Part shown: piece after piece, positions 22,374 to 32,679 of the stretch | Layout: the number at the start of each line of letters is the position of its first letter | Numbering within the stretch: the stretch's first letter is position 1 | Assembly (NCBI GenBank): GCA_014905825.1 | Contig: JACGCN010000013.1 | Coordinates: forward strand, 1,116,001 to 1,180,000 | Direction of reading: 5' to 3' | Source of the DNA: Lyophyllum atratum | Taxonomy: Eukaryota; Basidiomycota; Agaricomycetes; Agaricales; Lyophyllaceae | DNA: 64,000 nt | Notes under the pieces: generated by a model | Told to the model about the DNA's origin: nothing | The model's input: only the letters and a program-made list of their open reading frames with translations | Databases searched by the model: none | Program-made: the position numbers and the translations under genes

Positions 22374-23609
22374 TTAATTCTTCAAAGGAATCTTGGCTTC
22401 TACCTTTGCCTTTGCCAAGGTGGCCAACTCCTCTGCGACAATCTTCTCCCCAAGCGCCTTAATTTTCTGTCCTGATACGGCGTCTCCCTTCTCCAACCTC
22501 GCCATCACACCCTCCAGCCGCGACTTCCCGAAACCAAGCGGTAACCGCTCCCACTTCGTTATGCGCATACCCACCCCACCCAGCGCGTGCCTCCTCAGAT
22601 ACTTACACCACCTGTCCACCACCTCCGGATCCGCATCCCATGCCTTGATCGCGCGCTTGTGCACCCTGCGCTCAAAGTTCTCCTGACTCTTCTTGTGCGC
22701 GAACGGCGAGCGCGGGACAGTCCATAGCGTGCGTTTCGTCGGGAGGGTGACGACGCGCGAGACTGGGATGCCGAGGGAGGATGCAGCGTGTGTGGCGAAA
22801 TGCGTGAAGAGGTCGAGGAGGCGGGGGTGGTGCGAGCGGAATTGGATGTTCGCGACGGGGATGTCGTGCGTCCTGGGGTGGAAGATGGGGAATTGGATAC
22901 CGCGGCCGTGGACTAGGGAGGCGGCGTATTGTTCCTCGGTGAAGGGGGCGTCGGGGTCGAGCGGGGGTGTGGGTAGGTTTTTGGGGTCGAGGGCGAGACG
23001 CACGGGGGTTTCGATGATGGGTCTAGAAAGAGGTCAGGATGCGGTGTAGGTATGAAGGCATGTAGACGCACTGCATCCCGAAAAGTTCGGCCTCGGTTTC
23101 GGCAACGCTGGAGGAGGGTCAGAGAAATAAAGGTCAATTTAATGGGACGTACCGTGGAGCCTCTTTGAAGGCTGCAGAAAGGTCTTCTTCCAAAATTTCC
23201 GACAATTCCCTGGATATGAATGAGTTACACGTTTAAAGGAAGAAGAAATTGTATGCATACCGTTCCAAGTCGACGTATGACGGACTAGAATATAAGTTGT
23301 GAGTTGAACCACCACAGTCAAATGCAGGCACACCACGTACTCGTCTTCCAATGACAGCGCAGACAAGTCAATGTCCACAGGCTTGGAAGTTGGAGGGGTG
23401 GGCAGTACCACGTTCGCATCTTTGGACGTTGAAGGCTTTGGGGAGGTGGCGGACGGAGGCGGAACGCTGCATGGTGATGATGAGTGAAAACCAGTGGAAT
23501 GTTGCCCTTCGAACGCGACATACACTGGGCCCGTAGTTTTGCACCGCCGCCATCGTGTTACTGAAGGGAGCGCCGCACGAGGCGGACGAGCAAGAACGAC
23601 TCTGAACAT
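22374..23609 (-). CDS. RSM10: Mitochondrial small-subunit ribosomal protein uS10m
   Basis: The large last exon (about 23003-22374) carries the uS10 fold with the fungal mitochondrial signature TLPTKRTLWTVPRSPFAHK, then SQENFERRVHKRAIKAWDAD and VDRWCKYLRRHALGGVGMR. Upstream are several small exons. The start at 23609 gives an Arg-rich leader (MFRVVLARPPRAALPSVTRW), typical of a mitochondrial targeting sequence. A low-complexity Ser/Pro/Thr segment and short exons (LSALSLEDE, ELSEILEEDLSAAFKEAPR, ETEAELFGMQ) follow before PIIETPVRLALDPKNL. The protein is part of the mitoribosome small-subunit head. The small middle exons are the least certain. Confidence 0.88.
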
Positions 23610-23905
23610 TGCAGTAGCGGTCGGAAGACTTGGCGCGTCAGTTACCTCAAAAAATACATGTTCCCACGCTCAACAAGTATGTCTGTGTAGTAACGGCAGT
23701 TCACCTCCAGCGCTCAGCTTCGATACCCACAAGTATTCTCATTAGAATTGGACATATCGTTTTATCATAGTAGTCATGGGATTTGGCATGTTGTTTGCAT
23801 TAAACATACGGGCAAGAACATATGAAGAAAAGCTTGGTCAATGTCTACAGCAGCGAACATCCCATCATATACCCCTCGCCAGGCGTCAAACGAATGGGAG
23901 AACGT

Positions 23906-24695
23906 TTAGATGAAGCCAATCTACGGAGGCAGGAGGGTCAATCGCAGCTATGTTGAGCATAGATATGTGCAACGAACCTTGTTGGCGACGTCCAGAGCGT
24001 CATGATCGGCGGTCAACCGCACGTACGCCTTCTTCTTTCCGTCGGGTCTACGACATGATCAGTATACGAACGTCAAGGAAATTACGGCTCAACGCACCGG
24101 ATGAGGGTGTTGATTTTAGCTGCCTGCACGTCGTACAACTTCTTCACGGCGTCCTTGATCTGGCGCTTGTTCGACCGGAGGTCAACAATGAAGACCAGGG
24201 TGTTGTGCTCCTCAATCTTCTTCATGGCTGACTCCGTGTTCAGGGGCCTGGAAGAAATAATAGTCAGATTCAAATCTTGATGTCTTGTGTCCAAAGTCCA
24301 CCCCTCCCCAAAATCCAAAGCTCCCTAATAATCCGCCCAACCAATCTCTCATCCTGCCAACGCCGCGCCTGAGAGTAGGACGAGAAATGCAACTCACGAG
24401 ACAATCGTCCTGAACTGGTCCATACGGGGTGCATGGGGGATGGACTTCCGGGGGTATTTGGGCTCCCGGGGAAGGCGGAGGGTCCTGGGGCGGTGGAAGG
24501 AGGGCGTAATCCTGACTTTGCGGGCATGATGAGGCCGGGCACCCTGGAGTGCAGACTTTTTGGCAGCTTTTGCCTTGCTGTCCTTCGCGATCGGCGGGTT
24601 TTTTACTGCGCAAAAATCAGCATATAGCGACGGTGCGAGAGGGGGGCTAACGTACGGACGGCCTTTGTTCTGCTGGATGTGATCATGGGCGCCAT
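23906..24695 (-). CDS. RPL25: 60S ribosomal protein uL23 (L25/L23a)
   Basis: The start at 24695 sits in a strong context (gcc ATG GCG). Exon 1 codes a short N terminus. After an intron comes the basic tail ([20 protein letters not shown]), then [19 protein letters not shown] and MDQFRTIV. A ~150-nt intron follows, longer than its neighbours. The core then continues ([59 protein letters not shown]). The last exon is only 15 bases: an intron at 23921-23977 must be removed to give the conserved end KIGFI-stop, whereas read-through gives an unrelated tail. The protein binds 25S rRNA near the exit tunnel and is the docking site for SRP and nascent-chain factors. Confidence 0.92.
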
Positions 24696-25083
24696 GGCGG
24701 AGGAGGTCTTGACTTACGATGTTTACATAAGACTTCAGTCCTCTCAACACCGTGACAGTGGCTGTGCAATTGTGGCTTTTGGAACTGTGCAGTTCCACAA
24801 AGGCTTCCCGGCCCGGCATGTCGGTCAAGTTATACGAACCTGGATAACGAAGCTGCACACGGAATTCGTGCATCGCGGTAGCTACACCTTATCAGTATCG
24901 AGACTGTCATATTTCCATCGTTCTCGTGTCAGTGAGAGAGCGGGCTATTCTCCCAAGCGTATCCAACTCATCACCTCCTCGTGAAAAATCCCTTACTAGA
25001 ATTGATCCGTAGCAGGTTCCACCAGCCAGTGATACATATACAGATGCAGTGCTGAGTGCTGAGCGCTGAGTGCAGAGAGGCTC
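24696..25083. other. Intergenic upstream of uL23
   Basis: Presumed promoter and 5' UTR of the ribosomal protein gene. The short iteration gctgagtgctgagcgctgag near 25052 is the only pattern noted. Confidence 0.45.
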
Positions 25084-25880
25084 TTGGTAGACTTGAGCAC
25101 GCTCACAAAAGCTCCCTATGTAATTCTGACGACCGTGGCTGGGGTGCCCATCTCAGACGGCATGTCGTTGACACTTCATGCTGATCCTACTATCAAGTCC
25201 TTCATCCAAGGCTCAAGTGCCTTTACCTTGGAATACAAAGCCGGTCCTGGAGCTCAATATCGTATCGACATCGCCGGCTCTCTCTTGACGACTAAAGAAG
25301 TTATTCCATTCCTGGTCTCGAGTGTGACAGGCGTTGTTGGAACTAGAGGACCGGGACGTAGACGACGACATATCCGCCATCCATGAATTTCTTACAGGGA
25401 CCTGAGGGAGCCTCATAATCCTGCGGCTGACCAGCGCGAAAGACCATTCCGACCGCCCGCTCTCATGCGTCGGCCGAACAGAGAGTGCTCGGAGTATGGG
25501 CACCATGGTACCCTTCAATGTGAGGCTCCTTATGGGCGTCCACAGTACCCCAGGTCGTTACCTCTGTTTGACGCTCGTTGTGGCGATCTTGCATGATATC
25601 GATCACTGGCTGGAACTGTAGATGCTGCAACCATCGGTCCACTTGCCTGGGTAGATGCCTTGACCGTGATACCGATTGTGCCAGCATCGTGCTTCTCACC
25701 ACTGCTGCTCCTCGCCGCTATATATCTCCTCACGGGCGCCCAGCAGCTTGATGAGATCACGCAACCAACTATTCGTGCAAGAGATCATGGGGCCCAGAGT
25801 TACGAAAACGGCTATGACTAGGCGGCTTTACATGACACCATGGATGTTTTGCGTTGAATATCGACATCTGACTCCTGGCT
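25084..25880 (+). pseudogene. Relic of an unrecognised coding sequence
   Basis: A 100-codon open stretch without a good ATG reads convincingly protein-like (KAPYVILTTVAGVPISDGMS, then STFEY-type beta residues, then SLLTTKEVIPFLVSSVTG). Further along and in another frame is a hydrophobic segment (LTVIPIVPASCFSPLLLLAA) near 25660-25740. Stops separate the parts, and I could not find introns to join them. I do not recognise a family. It is best treated as a decayed gene. Confidence that it is a pseudogene rather than a badly modelled gene is low. Confidence 0.3.
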
Positions 25881-25928
25881 AAGCATACCTCTAGGATCAA
25901 TTAATTTCAAGGACCTGTATTCTTTGAA

Positions 25929-28283
25929 TCACCGTTGTCCATATGCATTCTACAAAGAAGACATGGCATCAGATAATTGTATCTCCTACAAGACAGAGTC
26001 TTCATAAAACGCACCTGAATCTCCGCAGAAAACACCTTCCCAATTCGCGCTCGTTGAATCTTCATCGCTGGTGTCACAAGTCCGCCCTCTGGCGTCCACT
26101 CGTCCGGCGTTAGTACCACAGCCTGCAGTAGCTCGTGCGGCTTGAACCCTGCATTCTTCGCGACGGTGTTGCATTCATTGAGAATCAGGGTCTGCACAGC
26201 GGGGTCAGTGCACATGTCTGCTAATGTTGCTGATGAGCCCTGAGACGAGGAGGCAAGTACGTGTCGGAGATTGGCTTCGTGTGGAATGATTATAGCAATA
26301 GGGCGTGTGGCAGATGGGGAGGCGTGCACGCAAAGGTTGAGGACGAGGTTGCAGGATTTGTAGACGGACTCGAGCCGCTCGAGAGCGATGTACTGTGAGC
26401 AGGCGATCAGACATCACCACAGAGGGAAGGAATGGCAGAGTTGCACACCTCGCCGCTTTGGAGCTTCACGAGGTTCTTTATCCTGTGCCGATAGCCTAAG
26501 TTAACGCGCCCCTCCTAGAGTAAGGATACGACACACCTGTCAATGATCGACAGCGTTCCATCTTGGTTCCATTGCCCCACATCCCCAGTGCGTAGCCAAC
26601 CATCTTTGGTAAAGATGGTTTCGTCGTTGTTCAGGTCCGGCCGCTTGTAATAGCCCTTTGTCACTGACGGCCCCCGGATACACACCTCACCGCGCTGCGG
26701 GGTGTCCTTGGATGTGTACCCAGCACTAGGCACGTCGATAAGCTTGATCTCGATTGATGGGACAGGCAACCCTACGGTCCCAAAGACCGGGAGCTCCGGT
26801 GGCAGCAGAGTGCACATTCCGCATGATTCGGTCAGGCCATAGCCTGGAATGAGTTGAGACATGAGGCAAGAACGAAGAAGATTGTCCGACCTTGCATCAT
26901 AGGCACCACCGCCCAACTCAAGAACTCTTGCGTATCCTGGCTGATTGCCGCACCCCCGTTCATAGTAAATACCAGCTGTCCGCCTGTCGCTTCGCGTACT
27001 TTGCTCAGCACCAACATATCTGCCATTGCGCCCAACACTGGCACTCCCGCTTTCTTCAATCCCATCGCCGCGTCGAACGCCTTTTTCTTTACCCACCCGC
27101 CCTGCTCAATCTTTCCTAAAAGCCCCTTCCGGATCGCCTCCCACACCGCTGGCACCCCAAACATAACATTGGGTCTTAGCGCCGCAAGGTCGCCCCTACA
27201 GCCGCGCACCCCTGCATCCGTGAGCGTCTTTGGACGTGCATAACCGGATGTGACACCTGTGTATAATGCGCACAGCTCGACCATGTATTCGAGGACGTGC
27301 GCGAGCGGGAGGTACGCAAGATATGTGCTGCGCACAGTAAAATGATGCCCAAAGACGTGCGCAACGGAGCCCACGGACGCGAGGAGGTTGCCATGCGTGA
27401 GGCAGACACCTTTGGGCGCGCCGGTGCTGCCGGAGGTGTACATGATGCAGGCGAGAGTAGATTTGGTGGGCCGGCGGGAGGCGACGAGGGCGGGGGAGGG
27501 GGAGAGAGACTTGCCGCGTGAGAGGAGGGCGGAGATTGAGATGACTTGAACAGAGGGGTGCGAGGTTTGCAGCGACGAAAGGAGGGACGAAGGTGGTGAA
27601 CCGTCGTAGATGATGTATTTGACTGTAGGCGTATTTGGGAGGACATTAGAAACGGTCTGGAGGAGAGCAGCATTGGTGAAGAGTCCTATGCACTCGGGCT
27701 CGTTAAGAGAGTGTGTAAGACCGTATTCGCCGAGAGTATCGTATGCTGTAGCGATAGTGGTAGAGATGGAGGAACATGCATGTGCCATGAGCTGCCAATT
27801 CACACTGCACGAGAGGTCAAGATGAGAGGTGGCATGAGACCGATGAACATACCTCGTCTCCGCGTATATATTGAAGACATGATCAGACGCGAAGCCCAAG
27901 TCCAACAACGCATGCGCGACGTCGGCGACCATATCCTCGAATTCGATGTATGAGATATACTTATAGTCGCTCAGCTCAAAGTATTTCCACGTCTTCTCCT
28001 CCAGAACCTCCTTCCCGTTGACAACCTTTGTGACCTCCTTCTTCTCCTCGTGTATTTTTACGACATCGCGCCAGCCAAGCGCGCGGTAGCTCCCATACGT
28101 ACGCGCAGCGTACTGGAGCAGATTAAAGACAGTATCGACGCCCTCGGTCGGTTGGGTGACAAGAGTTTCGCATGCTATGGCCAGGCGACGCGCCGGCCCC
28201 TCATCTGGACCAGCTGGCGGAGCGACTGGAACGGATCCTTTCCCAAAGTGCCCTGGCTTCACAGTCTGGATCAGGAGCGACAT
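25929..28283 (-). CDS. Long-chain fatty-acid-CoA ligase
   Basis: An ANL-superfamily acyl-CoA synthetase that activates long-chain fatty acids with ATP and CoA. From the start at 28283 (MSLLIQTVKPGHFGKGSVPV) there is the eukaryotic LACS N-terminal region (TVFNLLQYAARTYGSYRALGW; ELSDYKYISYIEFEDMVADV). The AMP-binding motif YTSGSTGAPKGVCLTHGN follows, then YLPLAHVLEYMVEL, the second motif GYGLTESCGMCTLL, the GWLRTGDVGQW segment with IIDR, and the linker/FACS signature split over introns (IKNLVKLQSGEYIALERLES). The C-terminal domain ends KIQRARIGKVFSAEIQ plus a tiny last exon giving NAYGQR-stop at 25929. It is equivalent to yeast Faa1/Faa4-type enzymes. At least five introns. Its promoter side is occupied by a TIR element about 100 bp upstream. 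Confidence 0.92.
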
Positions 28284-28378
28284 GAATATGAGGTCTTGGT
28301 TGGAGGCTGAGACGCACCTTGGTCGTTTACCCTGGGCCGGGAGGGATGGTGATCATGGGGAGACTTCGCCAAACAATG

Positions 28379-29300
28379 CAGGAATTCCCAAATCGGTGGG
28401 AGTGGGATTTTGATCCCACCAGTTTTCTGTCACCGTAAAAAAAATCCCACCGCTTTTCACTAAATCCCACCGCTTTTCCTCAAATTTTTTATGACTTCAT
28501 GTTTGCGCCCACAGCTCAAAGTAGTAACTGCGTCGGGAGCCACTTCAGTCATGTGTCGCCGCCCGCCGCGTCCTATTTGAAGAAGATCGTTGGATTGATT
28601 TGGGAGTAACTCGGAGGCTCCGAGGGCAGTTGTAATATCTTGTACATATTCATCTACTACATATTGATACATTACTATGAACACTATATTCCCTCAGAAA
28701 AGAGCTGGCAAAACAGATTCCCCAACTCAGAAGACTCTTCATCAGTGGGTCGGTACGAGAGGAGGCCACGCCTCGGCATCTTCCTGATTAAGCTTCTCTG
28801 AGGCGCCCAAGAAGCGATTCACCGCATCCACGGTATCGGGATCTGCCCATTCATGCGCTTTGATGAGCGCGAGGTGGAATTCCGGGCTTTTATCAGCTAA
28901 AGCGCGGCGAAAGGCCTGTGGATAGTCAATACTCGTTGAGCGGGAGTCGATGATGAGTTTATGACCTCACAAAATCGCGAAATTCGCGTATTTCCTTCAT
29001 TCCCATCTTTCTGGGCTGCAAAGCGGGCATGAAGAGAAGAGGTGCATAGTGGAGGTAGGACCTCGGGCTTTAAACACCCAAAACCTACCCATTCAGGAGC
29101 ATAATGGGTAACCAGCAATGAAATCTGGCCAGTGGCCATGGCCAAGATGGACGCGTCGGGAGGGCGGGACACGCGCCCGATGACATCATATTCGCATGAT
29201 CACGCTACTCAAAAATCCCACCGACTTGCACAAAAATCCCACCGGAAAACTTTTATTTCGCGAAAATTGAAATCCCACCCCCACCGACTTGAGGTAGACT
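28379..29300. mobile_element. TIR element of ~0.9 kb, non-autonomous
   Basis: The left end contains aaatcggtgggagtgggatt(t) at 28390-28410. The right end contains its inverted partner at 29270-29290, with 19 of 21 bases matching by eye. Inside each end the phrase aaatcccaccg recurs several times (28446, 28468, 29215, 29235). A 10-bp identical direct repeat, ccaaacaatg, lies at 28369-28378 and 29301-29310. This is a plausible target-site duplication of the 9-11 bp size made by Mutator-like elements, but the same ten bases also occur at 29342-29351. No transposase is present. It carries the small spliced frame listed separately. Confidence 0.6.
28742..29030 (-). CDS. Small unrecognised spliced reading frame inside the TIR element
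   Basis: The ATG at 29030-29028 opens MPALQPRKMGMKEIREFRDF. Removing an intron with donor gtgagg and acceptor ccacag (about 28919-28970) continues in frame with AFRRALADKSPEFHLALIKA, then HEWADPDTVDAVNRFLGASE, and ends at a TGA at 28744-28742 after AWPPLVPTH. The product is about 77 residues, mostly helical and charged. I recognise no domain. It may be a fragment of a host gene captured by the element or an element-encoded remnant. Confidence 0.4.
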
Positions 29301-29463
29301 CCAAACAATGACATGCTCAATCTAATCACACCCCGGTAAACCCAAACAATGACCACTACGCCAACAGGGTCCGCCATTGATCTTTATAAAGACCATGGTT
29401 TTATCAAAGTTCTCTCTCTTTTCTACCATCTTGCATTATGATCCTTACACTTAAGCTTTACAG

Positions 29464-30396
29464 AGCAAACGGGTCAAGTTCGATACTAGCACTCCCTTCA
29501 CCCCAGCCTATGTGACTTCTCAGTTGACGCAAACATCCGACCCCTCTGGGATGTATGCCAGTCGAGTTCAAGGCCGCCAAATGCTCCTGGAAAACCCTGC
29601 GCGCGCGAGTAAAGCCAAGCAGGCATTGGACGAGAAACGAGCAAGGATCCAGGCGGCTAAGGAAAAGAAGAGGAAAGGGATTATAGGCAAACGTGAGGCC
29701 AAGGAAAAAGGGGTATGGCGGTTTGACGAAACCCAAGCCAAGTCAGTACATCGAACATTGGAATAACGGGTGATATGCTCAACGAAGCGTGCCATCTAGA
29801 TTCGACCTGTTTCTTCCTCTCCATCATCTTTGGATGGGCTACATGTCAGAGCTGCTTGGCCTGCTCCAACCTCCACCTTCCGGTCCCCCGCCACCGCAGG
29901 CAATGCAATCAGGTTCAAGCATGCATCCGAAGCTAGTGAAAGCTGATTTTCATGGTTCCATAATGACGGGTAAGCTGGTCTCCGACGTGTTATTCGTCTT
30001 GCTAACAGAATGACAGTACGCCAGAGCAAAAACCCATGTCTTGTAGGGATCTCTGGCATTGTGATACATGAGACCGAAAACGCTTTCAAAATTGTCACCC
30101 AGAGAGATAAAATGAAACGTACGCTAAACAGTCTCTCATTGGGACTTGTCGTTAATTGTAATACAGTTATCCCAAAGGAAAACTCGATTTTTGCTTTCGC
30201 TGTGCCTCTTTACTCTACCCTCCCTCCGTCATACAAGCAGGACCAGCCTCTTCCGCTTCCTGACCCTAAAGCATCGAAGACGACTGCCCTCCAAGCACCA
30301 CATATCGAGTTCGAACTACATGGGAACCAGTTTCGATTCCGCTCCGCCGATCGTGCTGGACGCAAGTTCAAGCATAAAGAAACCATCGAACTTTGA
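29464..30396 (+). CDS. POP4: RNase P/MRP protein subunit Pop4 (Rpp29)
   Basis: A shared protein of nuclear RNase P (tRNA 5' processing) and RNase MRP (rRNA processing). The frame KFDTSTPFTPAYVTSQL leads to YASRVQGRQMLLENPA and a basic helix (KEKKRKGIIGKREAKEKGV). After an intron at about 29740-29799 comes FDLFLPLHHLWMGYMSELLG, then KLVKADFHGSIMT. Two more introns join VRQSKNPCLVGISGIVIHET, FKIVTQRDKMK, LIPKENSIFAFAVP and the C-terminal NQFRFRSADRAGRKFKHKET. These are the Pop4 Sm-like barrel motifs in order. The extreme N terminus is unresolved: a splice acceptor (tttacag) directly precedes 29464, and the exon with the start codon probably lies within 29395-29440. Confidence 0.88.
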
Positions 30397-30640
30397 TCAT
30401 TTCAAGGCGGAACGTATAGTAGAACTTGCTACTGCAGTAGACGAGACCAGTGATGGCGATGCATATTTCTTTTCGATGAACCTATATTATAATACGTCGC
30501 TCATCGGGTCTTCTGGCGAGATCATCAGGTGGATAGGTCATTTCGACCTCTGGGCCTTGGATTTCCTGGTCCTGGACGTCTACGGTCTCTTCTGGGATTA
30601 CTTCGAACTATAGTTCTCGCTCTCAGTTGGGTGAGCTCCC
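30397..30640. other. Coding-like sequence on both strands, unassigned
   Basis: The minus strand reads VIPEETVDVQDQEIQGPEVE and then YPPDDLARRPDERR without a stop (about 30605-30497). The plus strand is also open. I could not connect either to a gene. Confidence 0.25.
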
Positions 30641-31124
30641 ATGCATATACAAGAAAAGTTTCTGGCTGAGGAATTAAAGCAACGTGTGGGCGAGGTACAG
30701 CTCACTGACAAAGAGGCTAGGCTGTAAGGAGTGCCACGCTCTGAACCCTCCCTTTCCCTGTCAACCTATTACGGTTTTGGTCAGACTCAGTTCATACCAC
30801 CAGATTGCGCCACCTGCGGACCCGCCTGTTTTCAAATGGATTTCTTGCTGCTATGTACGTCTCCGAGATCTTTCCACCGGCAACGAACTTGTGACCCAAG
30901 AGCTACATACTACACAATCTCCTCAAATATAGGCTGCGCCTGCTCGCTTTTTCCCGAATCTTACTTAGCCCGAGGATGTCAACGTCCTCCAAGATCAGCG
31001 CAGTGTCATGAGATCTCCCACGATTCGGTACACTCCTCAGGGCATTGAACCAACAGCACCTCGACAAGTTGAGTTTGGTCAAGATATCGTTCCCAGTGTT
31101 TCTGGTGTTCCGAGTGATACCTAA
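30641..31124 (+). CDS. Unrecognised small protein, three exons
   Basis: The ATG at 30641 opens MHIQEKFLAEELKQRVGEVQ, a charged helix. Exons 30641-30723, 30785-30854 and 30969-31124 join in one frame with GT-AG introns of 61 and 114 nt. They give about 102 residues, ending QGIEPTAPRQVEFGQDIVPS and a TAA at 31122. The phase consistency and protein-like composition are the only support. I do not recognise a family. The real gene may begin upstream, since a gtgagc donor-like site lies just before the ATG. Confidence 0.35.
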
Positions 31125-31647
31125 GAATGAATAAATTGCGTCTACCAGAAGGGGGACGGATGTCGCCTTGAAAAAAGAACTTTATTATTAGTTACCGCTG
31201 TTTCTGCTGCTCGAAGAGGGCGGATAGGTTCGTATCTGGGTGCGAAACAAAGCAGACACTGGGCATGGAACAAAATAAAAGGTCGTGTAGGACCTCTGCG
31301 AGCAGATGTCGGACCAACAATGGATCTATGTTGGACCTGAAGGGCCCTATATATGGCGACTGTGAATCAACTTACTGCCTTATACTAATTACAAGCGAAG
31401 TCGACGACATAGACCTTGGGGAAGAACCCTACAAAATGAACGACTTGCGGGAATGGACAGCGGGACAAAAGCATCACGGAAGTTCAATGAGTTGGAGACT
31501 GATGCAAAGGGACGAAGGATGAGGGGAAAAGAGGTGAACGGCATTTGAGCATACGCATCTTGGGGCTAATATTTACACATACATAGCCAGTAATATTACC
31601 TGCAAGAACTTTTCAAAGCACCTATCGACACCGTGACATTGAATATA
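31125..31647. other. Intergenic, nothing seen
   Basis: One plus-strand frame (31265-31522) is open but not protein-like in composition. No repeat noted. Confidence 0.45.
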
Positions 31648-32050
31648 TTATATGGCCTGAGAGGGTCGATTCTTCCTCGGCACTGGGTCCTTGAGCTCCT
31701 CTTCCTCGTGCCGCACGCAACGTATAACTTTGAGCAGCTTGTCGGTGGGAGATTCGTGATCCATCTTCTTTGACTGCAGAGATCAAACCTCTGGAAGTAC
31801 TGGCCAGTGCGAGATGAAAGAATTAATGCGTACATTGTTTCTCTTCAAGCTGATTGGCCCGTCTCAGTTGACTGCGCTTGCCTTGTGACTTGTCTGCAAG
31901 TACGTAGCACCCCTATAAATTGTAGATACACGCGACCTGGGTCAACTGCCTGATCCATCTTGTCCTCGAGATGCGGAGCACATTGTACAACACGAGGATA
32001 CCGCCTATCTCGTCGCGAATGAGGAGGGCGAGGCCGAGCTGCACGTCCAT
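31648..32050 (-). CDS. Unrecognised small protein, splicing unresolved
   Basis: The ATG at 32050 opens MDVQLGLALLIRDEIGGILV, continuing LYNVLRISRTRWIRQLT. Two further in-order protein-like pieces are QGKRSQLRRANQLEEKQ (about 31895-31845) and DHESPTDKLLKVIRCVRHEE (about 31765-31700). The stop is at 31650-31648. Short introns starting gtatct or gtcgcg, and one starting gtacgc, could join them, but exact sites are ambiguous because two frames remain open in the last exon. No domain recognised. Confidence 0.3.
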
Positions 32051-32679
32051 AATGATGCCGCCTCATGGGTATCTTTAGGCTCCCGCAATAATACATCCTG
32101 CTCCCGATTTTAAATTTTCGGGCAGATATGCCTTTCAGTTTCGAGACGAGATTAGCCCGAGATGAGTTCTTCCAAGACCTGAAGTACAAGTCGGGGACCT
32201 GAGGTACAAGTCGGGGCCGAATAATGACATGTCCGGTTGTGAGATTATTGGGCACAGCTTTTCTGATCGAGGCGTGTCGGAAAGAAGTGGGCGGGGAGAG
32301 AGTCAACAAGAGACAAGCCAGAGACAACCTATCAGCGTGCTAAGATTGGACTGCTGACTTGCACATGCGGTTCCTGACATAGACAGGTGTGATTGTGTTC
32401 CAGAAGCTAACTCACGGAGTATCAGTGGCATGCCTGATATGTTGATCTTTGAAGACATAGCAGTTTTGAGGGGATGGCAAAAAGGTGGATAGGAGACTGA
32501 CGGTCGAAGGGGAATATTTGGAAGATAGTAGTAGTATAAAGAAAGACTTGTGTTGCACGGAGAAAGCAAGGTCGGCTTCTTGGTGAATTGTTGTGAGCCG
32601 CATGGTGTGACATTGCTTAGGGTTAGGGTCAGAGATTGTTTGGCACTTTCTCATCGTCAAAGGTTTGCCAGCTGCAGCC
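32051..32679. other. Intergenic
   Basis: Between the divergent small gene and the FHA gene. The 18-base phrase gacctgaagtacaagtcg near 32177 recurs at once as gacctgaggtacaagtcg near 32196, a micro-duplication. Confidence 0.45.

Noticed and set aside
28440..29290. Repeated aaatcccaccg units as a possible CRISPR-like or satellite array
   Set aside because: Spacing is irregular, copies are few, and they cluster at the two ends of a TIR element in a eukaryotic genome.
29342..29351. Third copy of ccaaacaatg beside the TIR element
   Set aside because: Kept as a caution, not as a second element: no inverted end accompanies it. It weakens but does not remove the target-duplication reading.
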